From contig OZ024788.1 of NCBI GenBank assembly GCA_964017065.1, positions 1,721,021 through 1,785,020 of the forward strand: a DNA stretch of 64,000 nt. Direction: 5' to 3'. This DNA comes from Haliclona indistincta. Lineage: Eukaryota; Porifera; Demospongiae; Haplosclerida; Chalinidae. How positions within the stretch are numbered: position 1 is the first letter of the stretch; each line of letters begins with the position of its first letter. Both the position numbers and the translations under genes were made by a program. The notes under the pieces were generated by a model. That model saw nothing but the letters and a program-made list of their open reading frames with translations, was not told the DNA's origin and searched no databases. Shown here one piece after another: positions 1 to 10,200 of the stretch.

Positions 1-734
1 TATTAGCATGCTAGCTTACTAAGCGTGCGATGCGACATCATGGATAATAACAAGGTTAGTGAGTGTTTGTATGTATCTGCTAGCGCGGCATGTCAGTGAG
101 TGAGTCAGTGAGAGTGTACGTATTATGAATCATCTTTAATAATGTTGCATGTGATATTGCTGTGCTGTTTCATTTAATTTTAATGCACTGATGTATGTTA
201 GCTAGTGTAGTCATAGCCTTAGAATGAACATTGTGTAGTATAGGTAGTGTAGTCAGAGCCTAAGCCAGGAAGATAGGTAGATAGCTATCAAGAGAGCATG
301 AAGAGGAGCAGACCCTGAACCACACAAGATCACCATCAACCCAAACTATACAGATCACTACCAATCAATCAAGATCACTGTTGCATGTGATATTGCTGTG
401 ATATTTCATTGGTGCTAGCTTGTGTAGTAAAGCCTCAGTTAGGTAGCTAGCTAGGTAATGTAGTCGAACCATTATAGAATGAACATTACTTTGTGCATAA
501 TGAAAGCCTTAGTTATTAGGTAGATAGGTAGCCGAGAGTATGGAGATCAAGGCAACTAGGAAAGTTCTACTGGAGAAATCAGGATGCTTACAGATGGAAG
601 ACAATTCAAGTTTCATCGTTGCGGTGAAGTCAACAGTCTGATGATGTGTTTACAATGCGTTTTGTTCTGTAGGAAACCATAGATACAAGCTGAAGATGAT
701 AATAATATTACTGCTGTTGTTGTAAATAATTATG
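1..734. other. Intergenic, no gene seen
   Basis: No open frame with recognisable protein content on either strand. The stretch is AT-rich and repeats short phrases such as 'taggtagctag' and 'tagtgtagtc', typical of decayed intergenic DNA. It leads directly into the 38-bp minisatellite. Confidence 0.6.
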
Positions 735-741
735 TCTAATG

Positions 742-1403
742 TGCTGGTTCAATGTAGCTCACCCCTCACTGGTCTGATGTAATGGTTCAATGTAGCTCAC
801 TCCTCACTGGTCTAATGTACTGGTTCAATGTAGCTCACCCCTCACTGGTCTGATGTAATGGTTCAATGTAGCTCACTCCTCACTGGTCTAATGTACTGGT
901 TCAATGTAGCTCACCCCTCACTGGTCTGATGTACTGGTTCAATGTAGCTCACTCCTCACTGGTCTGGTGTAATGGTTCAATGTAGCTCACTCCTCACTGG
1001 TCTAATGTACTGGTTCAATGTAGCTCACTCCTCACTGGTCTGGTGTAATGGTTCAATGTAGCTCACTCCTCACTGGTCTAATGTACTGGTTCAATGTAGC
1101 TCACTCCTCACTGGTCTAATGTACTGGTTCAATGTAGCTCACTCCTCACTGGTCTGATGTAATGGTTCAATGTAGCTCACCCCTCACTGGTCTGATGTAA
1201 TGGTTCAATGTAGCTCACCCCTCACTGGTCTGATGTAATGGTTCAATGTAGCTCACCCCTCACTGGTCTGATGTAATGGTTCAATGTAGCTCACCCCTCA
1301 CTGGTCTGATGTACTGGTTCAATGTAGCTCACCCCTCACTGGTCTGATGTACTGGTTCAATGTAGCTCACTCCTCACTGGTCTAATGTACTGGTTCAATG
1401 TAG
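742..1403. repeat. 38-bp minisatellite, about 17 copies
   Basis: A head-to-tail array of a 38-bp unit containing 'ggttcaatgtagctcac' followed by 'cctcactggtctgatgta'. Copies differ at a few fixed positions (tcctcact or ccctcact; gatgta, aatgta or ggtgta; final a or c). The variants occur in patterned runs, which suggests expansion by multi-unit duplication. There are no spacers, so it is not CRISPR-like. Open frames through it are by-products of the period. Confidence 0.9.
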
Positions 1404-1592
1404 ATGAATTCATCGATACAATCACCGAGTCATCGATTCGATCACACCAATCACCGAGTCATCAATTCGATCAAACCAATCACCGAGTCATCGATTCGAT
1501 CAAACCAATTACCGAGTCATCGATTCGATCACACCAATCATCGAGTCATCGATTCGATCACACCAATAATCAGCTCATCGATTCAATTTCAC
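1404..1592. repeat. 29-bp minisatellite, about 6 copies
   Basis: A second tandem array with a different period adjoins the first. The unit contains 'accgagtcatcgattcga' followed by 'tcacaccaatc', with variants acaccaat/aaaccaat and accgag/atcgag. It decays at its right end near 1590. The two short overlapping frames here are repeat translations with no plausible protein. Confidence 0.85.
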
Positions 1593-1825
1593 TAATTCAT
1601 GTTGTTTTCTTATTATCCTCGTGTGATTTCTCTAGATACATGTAGGTCTCAAGCAAGCAACAGAATCAAACTGATGGTATGGTATTGTTATTGTTTAACC
1701 ACATGTCTTTCAATACAGAATAAAAAGAAGATTCTTTTAAGAGAAGAATCATTATTAATCTTCATGCTCTTTTCTCAGCAGATAAATCAGCTATACAAAG
1801 ACACTCGTACTGTTACTGTTTATTA

Positions 1826-4030
1826 ACATGCTATCTTTCTTAGCCTCTTCCCGGCTCCACTTCTCTCAAAACCGAGAGGAGCAGAGCCTGGGAATGAGGC
1901 TAGTTATTCTACAGATGCCTGTGTAAATACTGAAAGGTACCTGTTGCATATTGTCTTACCTCATTTTATTACAGCACAAGACCCCATTATTCAGTTTCTA
2001 CACACTCACATGTGACAGGTATGTTGTTGTGTATTGTCTTACATCTGTTCAATACAGATCAAGACCCATTTTTTCTACAGAATGCTGACAGGTATATTGC
2101 TGAGTATTGTCTTACCTCTTTTCAATACAGCTCAAACCCATTTTACCAACAGAATGCTGACAGGTATATTGCAGAGTATTGTCTTACCTCTTTTCAATAC
2201 AGCTCAAACCCATTTTACCAACAGAATGCTGACAGGTATATTGCAGAGTATTGTCTTACCTCTTTTCAATACAGCTCAAGCAGCTCAAGACCCATTTTTT
2301 CTACAGAATGCTGACAGGTATATTGCAGAGTATTGTCTTACCTCTTTTCAATACAGCTCAAACCCATTTTACCAACAGAATGCTGACAGGTATATTGCAG
2401 AGTATTGTCTTACCTCTTTTCAATACAGCTCAAACCCATTTTACCAACAGAATGCTGACAGGTATATTGCAGAGTATTGTCTTACCTCTTTTCAATACAG
2501 CTCAAGACCCATTTTTTCTACAGAATGCTGACAGGTATATTGCAGAGTATTGTCTTACCTCTTTTCAATACAGCTCAAACCCATTTTACCAACAGAATGC
2601 TGACAGGTATATTGCAGAGTATTGTCTTACCTCTTTTCAATACAGCTCAAGACCCATTTTTTCTACAGAATGCTGACAGGTATATTGCAGAGTATTGTCT
2701 TACCTCTTTTCAATACAGCTCAAACCCATTTTACCAACAGAATGGTGACAGGTATATTGTTGTGTGCTGTTTTATCTCTTTATTAGTACAGATCAAAGAC
2801 CCTTTTTCCCCTTCATTAAATTTTCTCCCACAGATTGAGCTGAGGCTTGCATGATGACTGAGAGGTATATTACTGTATAATGTCTAATCTCTTTTTTACT
2901 ACAGATCAAAAGACCCATTTTACACGTTTTACTTCATTAATAATTTCTCCCACAGATTGAGCTTGTGTGATCACTGAGAGGTATATTGCTGTATAATGTC
3001 TAATCTCTTTTTACTACAGATCAAGACCGTTTTACCATTTTATCTTAAATTTTGAGCTGTTGTATTTATCATTTGGGTTTTTCCAGAGAAGGTTTTATCC
3101 CATCGGGTTTTACTTCTCCGGTTTTTCCCCTTGGATGGTGTTGGGCCGACCATCCATAAATTTCTATTTCTTTGGCCTCAGCTCAGAAAGAACTATATCA
3201 ATATCATTAAAGTGATTTGTAAGATTTTTCATTAAAATTAAAATTATTTTTCAAAATAAAGCAAGTATGCTGAGCGCTGCCTATTTTGTACTCAGTTGAA
3301 GTATTTTTTATAGGGCATATGAATTGCATTCGTATGCATATGACCTTAGTTCTTACACTGGCAATAAGGAATAGAATTCTAATTCTGAGCAGTGACATTC
3401 ACAGAACCATACAAGACGGACCTATATAATAATTTGAATATGTAGATCATTAAGTTTGTTGCAATAATTATAATTCGTAGGAGCTGTCAGTATTTAGCGA
3501 CAATGAGCCAGAGGAACTGCGTGATGGTTATTGGTTGAGTAGTTTAGCAACAACTATTCCTGGACCAGTTATTGTTGGCTTGTAGTGTGGTGATTGTGGT
3601 GCCATCAGTGAGTGTGCTAGTTACTGTGTTGTGAAGAAACTAGGAAAAGCAGGAAGACAGTTTATTCAGTGCGTTGATATAATAGATCTATCATCAGCTC
3701 CTGCCACCAATTCTGTGATTTTGCAACGCTTATAGTCAATTGAGACTAACTCTTATGGCGGGTACTGGAACTAGGAGATGTACCTTTCTCTCGTGAGAGT
3801 ACATAGGACGACTTCTTATGCATTACAGATTCTACTAAAAAATCTTCCATGCATTGTACACTTCTTCAACTAGTAGCTAGTTTGAACTGCATTTGATGGT
3901 AGTATCACAGTACAGCTGCAGGTATTGCCTGTAATGAAAGAACTCCTGCATACTGCACTGTCACGACGAACACCAGATGCTTGGGTCATTAGGGAAGCAA
4001 ATATTATCTCATCGTAATTATGCTCTTTGT
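1826..4030. repeat. Left copy of a direct repeat flanking the large membrane-protein gene
   Basis: This block recurs downstream of the membrane-protein gene at about 12868-14560 in the same orientation. Shared landmarks in order: a phrase around 'actctcaaaaccgagagga' near 1870, a 72-bp tandem array, a stretch around 'tcccatcgggttttacttct' near 3100, and a block around 'gcaacgcttatagtcaat' near 3725. No protein is recognisable inside it. It may be a non-autonomous mobile element or a duplicated flank; sequence alone does not separate these. Confidence 0.7.
2018..2760. repeat. 72-bp tandem array, about 10 units
   Basis: The unit has the order 'acaggtatattgcagagta', 'ttgtcttacctcttttcaat', 'acagctcaaacccatttta', 'ccaacagaatgctg'. 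Some units carry 'agacccattttttctacag' instead of the 'accaacag' form, and one unit has a duplicated 'agctca'. Every unit contains a pyrimidine tract followed by 'caatacag', which resembles a 3' splice site, and 'caggta', which resembles a 5' site. Overlapping Tyr/Phe-rich frames are shadows of the array. A related shorter array lies at 13069-13385. Confidence 0.85.
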
Positions 4031-4860
4031 TGCTTAGAGTAATTAGGGAGGCACGGTAGTGACTCCCTATGTAGGGATGAACGAGAAAACAAGATGGCGG
4101 CTACATACAATGTATTAGCGTTCAAACGCTAATATTTCGCCTGGTGATGAATTTTAAACGTCCAAAGACACTTAGATCTGCTCTCTAGCGTTGCCCCATC
4201 TTACAGTAGCAAGGAGATCGCTCGAAATTGTTACTAAAGTGACGAACCTGGAAACGGTGAAAATCGAGTTTCCGTCATCTTCGTTTTCTTCTTCTTTCTT
4301 CAGCGCGCCTAGCGCCTTTATGCGAGCAGTGCCGAGACTAAAACACCCACGAACAGTCGTGAAATTCTCCTGGCAGGTGCCTTTCGAACTTCGTTTTTAG
4401 CGAAACGGCGATATAAATTCTGCGACTTCTCGATCATGATCCATTGTCAGCTAAGTGTTAGACGCCATTATTGTGATTGCGCAATACGCACGTGACCAAG
4501 CAGTGGTTAGCGCACGTGACCAAGCACCAGCTTGAGTATCGTCGCGTCGTATCAATCACAGAGAACACATAATTTATTTGTCTGGAGTCTTCAAAGAACG
4601 GTAAGCTCGTGTAGGATCACTATTCTGCGCTTGCCAGATTATTATAACCTGTCCTCCGTGTCTACAAACAAGTGTGGGCGGGGCTCGTATGCACTGCATG
4701 TATGCGTAGGCGAGCTGATATGACAATCAATTTTTAGCTGTAATAATTATAAAGAAAAGGCATCAACAACAGTAAAAGTAAACTAATGGTGGAAACAAAG
4801 ACAACTCAGTACATGCATGATATTGAACTGCACTTCACTGAAAAAGAAAAAAGGACACAA
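4031..4860. other. Intergenic, no gene seen
   Basis: No supported gene. A plus-strand frame at 4191-4400 is Ser/Phe-rich with no recognisable motif. The repeated 'gcacgtgacca' at about 4488 and 4512 holds two CACGTG E-box motifs 24 bp apart, possibly part of a promoter whose gene I cannot identify. Confidence 0.45.
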
Positions 4861-5265
4861 ACAAGAAAATTAAAAAGATTTCTATCGAAATCAAAAGGAT
4901 GTAGTGATGAAGAAATCTACTACTGGTCCACAATGTAAACCAACAAGGAACAACCATGGAATGGTAACACGATTGACTTGCTAACAGACCATAGATCCCT
5001 ACATCAGTGGCTGTACATAAGATCAATATTTTTGTCACAAGCTGAATTCAATTCAATGCACGTCATGTGTCAGTCAACAGCAACTAGCTGAACTAGCTAT
5101 AGTCAGCCACAGCAGCCACTGATGTAGGGATCTATGGTCTGTTAGCAAGTCAATCGTGTTACCATTCCATGGTTGTTCCTTGTTGGTTTACATTGTGGAC
5201 CAGTGGTAGATTTCTTCATCACTACATCCTTTTGATTTCGATAGAAATCTTTTTAATTTTCTTGT
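4861..5265. repeat. Long inverted repeat (foldback or MITE-like), 153-bp arms
   Basis: Left arm 4861-5013 is the reverse complement of right arm 5113-5265 with only one or two mismatches seen, separated by a ~100-bp loop. The arms read 'acaagaaaattaaaaag' inward to 'catcagtggctg'. Matching short frames on opposite strands (minus 4835-5038, plus 5169-5483) arise only from the symmetry. A diverged half-copy of the same arm sequence appears near 49710-49810, which suggests a dispersed element family. Confidence 0.85.
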
Positions 5266-7242
5266 ATGATATGGATACTGCAAGATTCATAAGTATGAAA
5301 AATTGCAAAAATTGCTATGACAAGCTTTTCGAGTGTGTGCGTGAAAAGTATACACTCGAAAAGCCTGTAAAGGTCAAGTTTCACTCAGCAAAAGCAACAC
5401 GCAGTCGGCACGGTACTACAAGCGCTGAAGCGCTCCCTTCTTTTTGCCACTTGCTCGATAAGTGCATGGCGTGGCTATCATAGAGGTAAGATTTTTAGTC
5501 TATAGCTAAGGAGCATGTGATCCACACTTCTGACAAACATTCTCGGTAAAATTCCATGCAATACAAGCACTAATAGTTGTGTAACAGGCTCAAATATTTG
5601 TTTTTGAAGAGGTAATCATGAATAATGCCTATACCACAGCTGTTGTTTATGTAAAATTTTAGTTTAAATAAGGTAATTAGTGTCGTTGGCCTGGCTCACT
5701 ATGAACGGCAACTTGAGATGCACTTGACCTGCTTTGATGCACGTATACATTCCTGATCACAACAACCCATAATCCAAGCACACTATAGTTATGCCTCGGT
5801 GGGCGGAGCCACGGGGCGCACAGTAGTCGTGTTGTGTATCTGTGATCTGTCTGTCTGTCTGTCGGCAGGATTTCTCGTCGCTCGCTGAAAACTAAGCGCT
5901 GAAACGTGCAACACAAGCTAAAGTCGATATTTTCTTGAAAATGAATTGTAAGGATTTTGGTTACAAGGCTCTGTTCGTGAGTTATGGCATGATTGTTTAC
6001 CTCGCGATCGCTGGCGATCTAGTTGGTGATGTAAAGACAAAATTGTCTACTGCTGGCTGCCTTACAGCTAGTGAGTTCGTTTTTTTTTACTTCAGAACAG
6101 CATGACAGACTTGTATATGAAGCTGCGTTCTCGAGTTATGGCGTAACTTTGCTTACCTCGCGATCGATGGCCATTGCTGGCAATCTAGAGTCCTCCGTAG
6201 ACAAAACTATTCACAGTTGACTGCCTAGAAGCTGATAGGTTATAATTTTACTACAGGATAGCAGCGCAGGCCTAGAGAAATCGTGTAAGCAAGCTATCTC
6301 GCTCGTGGTATGCGTGTGACTGCTGTGAGCTGCTATGGCTAGGCTAAACACTGTAGACACGCCCAGTTGAATTGTGGTTAGCACTGATTGGCTTCTGATT
6401 GCATAACTAAAGCACAGCATTATGATTGCTGTACAGAAATCCTGTATACATGCATCTGCAGTTGCTGTGTTTGTGGAATGGTGGATAGTTGTGTTTGTGG
6501 ATATAGTGTCATTCCACCGAGGCATCTGCACCTTAGGTGCTTCATTATCACCAGCTCTCCAGGAAACTATTGATAGAATACTAAACTTTCCATTGTTGCT
6601 GATAATACTTATCGAAAACATCACTATTCTTGAAAAGACATGCAGTATGCCTGAAAAGTGTTTAGTAAAATCTAAACCTATAATACAAATTCACTATTTA
6701 TAGCTTACTGTTTATCACATTCTCTCTGGCGTAGTCGGTAAATGGTTGGAGCAGAAACTCTCTGTACTATAAGAGCTATGCATGCAACACACAACATGTT
6801 TTCATATGGTGTATTCTGCCATGACGATCTTGTTACCGTGACAACAGGAGATAAGTGTTAGCAAATTTTAGAAAATAATAACATGCAGGTCATAATAGGT
6901 ACACCTCCACACAGTGCTCCCCACAGTCGAAACTCTTTGATAAGGACATGTACTATGTACTGTAATGTGGACACTGCACGTCAGGATGCCTCTGTAATCA
7001 GGGGGCTTTAGTGGGTCAATACCAAGGGTGTCCGGAATAGAGAAGTTCTACTGTAGATGCTGAATGAACAATACTGATGATATTCACAGTGCATTCATGT
7101 CTTGTGAGTCTCAAGGGCAACATAGCTATGTAAAGAATTTGAATGATTTAACAAGTATGAAATTGATACTAACTACCCACATGTACACCTCTATGATAAA
7201 AGACATTGAATTTTTGAATGGTACGTATAGTAAGCATTGCCC
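5266..7242. other. Intergenic / upstream region of the membrane-protein gene
   Basis: No gene supported. There is a local duplication of a phrase around 'gagttatggc' with 'ttacctcgcgatcg' (about 5980 and 6135), each followed by similar text, marking an old ~150 bp tandem duplication. The small frames at 6388-6703 and 7064-7258 lack homology signatures. No clear TATA box was found immediately upstream of 7243. Confidence 0.5.
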
Positions 7243-10200
7243 ATGGCTGCACTACTAGTGTTGCTGCTGTTGTTGGCTGTATCTTCCACTGCTCTCACAA
7301 CCACTGATGTCTACTATGTCACAGCTGATGATGCAGATAGTCATGAGCAGTCATGTCCTCTACATCAGGTATGCCGGAACCTTTCATACTACATCTCCCA
7401 GCCTGTCCACTACTTCACCTCTGACACCACCATCATCTTCTTGGAAGGAGAACACATCTTTGACAGAGAGGATCTTGTACATGTCAGTAATGTACACAAC
7501 CTGACTCTGAAGGGACAAGGTCAGTGGCCGGTAGCAGGAGCTGAGGAGACTGTGATGCAGTCTAATGTCATTATCAACTGCACCAGAGGGAGAGGAGGGT
7601 TCTACTTTGCTCATTGTCATAACATCACTGTTGAAGGTCTTACAGTAGTCAACTGTAGTGCGGCTCACGAAGTTCAGCTCAATTTTGGAGTTTTCACTTT
7701 TCTTTTTGTCCAAAGCTTACTCTTTCTCAAGAATTCAATACAACATATGACAGGATATGGACTATCTGTTCTTGACAGTAACAATGTTATAATCACCAAC
7801 TGCTCCTACTATCATTCAGCATTGTGTGGTGTCAAGATCAATAACCCCAATTTTAGTGGTGGAGTAGGCATTTGGTATGATCCTCATTACAGCAATACCA
7901 CATTAGAGCTATCATACTCCAACATGACTAAGTGTTGCGGTGTTTCTGGAGGAGGATTGACAATGAATTTGAATTCATCTCATAGAGGACTGCTCAAAAT
8001 TTCTTTCAATAACTTAAAATTTTCTAATGCTACAGGACGAGGTGGAGGCATATCTGCAAATTTGTCTGGCAGTGGTAATGTTACACTTGTTGTCAGTAAT
8101 TGCACCTTCTTAAATGGAACTGCTACATATTATGGTGGAGGCATATCAGCATATTTGTCTGGCAGTGGTAATGTTACACTTGTTGTCAGTAATTGCACCT
8201 TCTTAAATGGAACTGCTACATATTATGGTGGAGGCATAGCGGCATATTTCTTTGGCAGTGGTAATGTTACACTTGTTGTCAGTAATTGCACCTTCTTTAA
8301 TGGAACTGCTACATATGGCGGAGGCATAGCGGCATATTTTGATGGCAGTGGTAATGTTACACTTGTTGTCAGTAATTGCACCTTCTTTAATGGAACTGCT
8401 ACACATTATGGTGGAGGCATAATGGCATATTTTGATGGCAGTGGTAATGTTACACTTGTTGTCAGTAATTGCACCTTCTTTAATGGAACTGCTATAGATG
8501 GTGGAGGCATAGACGCATATTTTGATGGCAGTGGTAATGTTACACTTGTTGTCAGTAATTGCACCTTCTTTAATGGAACTGCTACATATTATGGTGGAGG
8601 CATAATGGCATATTTTGATGGCAGTGGTAATGTTACACTTGTTGTCAGTAATTGCACCTTCTTTAATGGAACTGCTACACATTATGGTGGAGGCATAGAC
8701 GCATATTTTGATGGCAGTGGTAATGTTACACTTGTTGTCAGTAATTGCACCTTCTTTAATGGAACTGCTATAGATGGTGGAGGCATAGAGGCATATTTTG
8801 ATGGCAGTGGTATTGTTACACTTGTTGTCAGTAATTGCACCTTCTTTAATGGAACTGCTACACATTATGGTGGAGGCATAATGGCATCTTTTGATGGCAG
8901 TGGTAATGTTACACTTGTTGTCAGTAATTGCACCTTCTTTAATGGAACTGCTACATATGGCGGAGGCATAGAGGCAAGGTTGTTAGGCAATGATACCAGG
9001 AATGTTACACTTGTTGTCAGTAATTGCACCTTCTTTAATGGAACTGCTACATATGGCGGAGGCATAGACGCATCTTTTGATGGCAGTGGTAATGTTACAC
9101 TTGTTGTCAGTAATTGCACCTTCTTTAATGGAACTGCTACATATGGCGGAGGCATAGGCGCATCTTTTGATGGCAGTGGTAATGTTACACTTGTTGTCAG
9201 TAATTGCACCTTCTTTAATGGAACTGCTACATATGGCGGAGGCATAGACGCATCTTTTGATGGCAGTGGTAATGTTACACTTGTTGTCAGTAATTGCACC
9301 TTCTTTAATGGAACTGCTACATATGGCGGAGGCATAGACGCATCTTTTGATGGCAGTGGTAATGTTACACTTGTTGTCAGTAATTGCACCTTCTTTAATG
9401 GAACTGCTACATATGGCGGAGGCATAGGCGCATCTTTTGATGGCAGTGGTAATGTTACACTTGTTGTCAGTAAGTGCATCTTCCTTAATGGAACTGCTGT
9501 AGATGGTGGAGGAATATTCATTCATGTCGAGATTCAATCAGCCAAACTTATTATTGATAATACTGAGTTTTTGAATAATAGTGGTAAAGAGGCTAGTGAC
9601 ATAAGCATAGGATTATTTAATAAAATTCCATCATATGCCAATTATGTTCTGATCTCAATGCTTAACTCAAATGTGTTCACAAATGCATACTCCTACTATG
9701 GCGTGTATATTCTTGGCTGCTGTGCTAGTGTGCAGATCACTAATACTAGCATGAGGTTTGTCAATATACGCTATGTTGGTTTCACACTAATGGGCAGTAA
9801 CAGAGACAATGCAATACAAATGGATGGCTGCCATTTTATCGGAAGCACTGGCGTTCCTTCTGTTATTTACTTGTATCAAGTCCAGGCAAAGATCATAAAC
9901 TGTATATTTTCCAACAACACTAGTGATGATGATGGTAGCTCAGTAGTGATAATTCAACCGACTAGTTTTACTGATGCAGTAGTAATTCACTCTTGCATTA
10001 TATCGGACAACAATATGACTGGAATCACACTGATTGAAGCTGTCGCAAAATTCAGTGGACACAATGTGATACAAAATAACAGAAACACTGAGGGTGCTGG
10101 TATTACACTGTTAACTGCATCCTATATTAGCATTGAAGGAGAGTTACTGCTTTACAACAACACTGCTGAAAAACATGGAGGAGCATTACTTGTAACACAA

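Noticed and set aside
742..1403. CRISPR-like regular array
   Set aside because: The units are contiguous with no unique spacers, and the genome is eukaryotic; it is a minisatellite.
742..1403. tRNA-like 'ggttcaatgtagctc' phrase inside the 38-bp unit
   Set aside because: No cloverleaf, anticodon stem or acceptor pairing could be formed around it.
2012..2854. Overlapping Tyr/Phe/Leu-rich repeat proteins
   Set aside because: All three frames of the 72-bp array stay open because 72 is divisible by three; frames shift between units and no start or signal is conserved in the second array.
8203..9537. Minus-strand repeat proteins across the membrane-protein gene
   Set aside because: They are antisense shadows of the in-frame 87-90-nt repeats.
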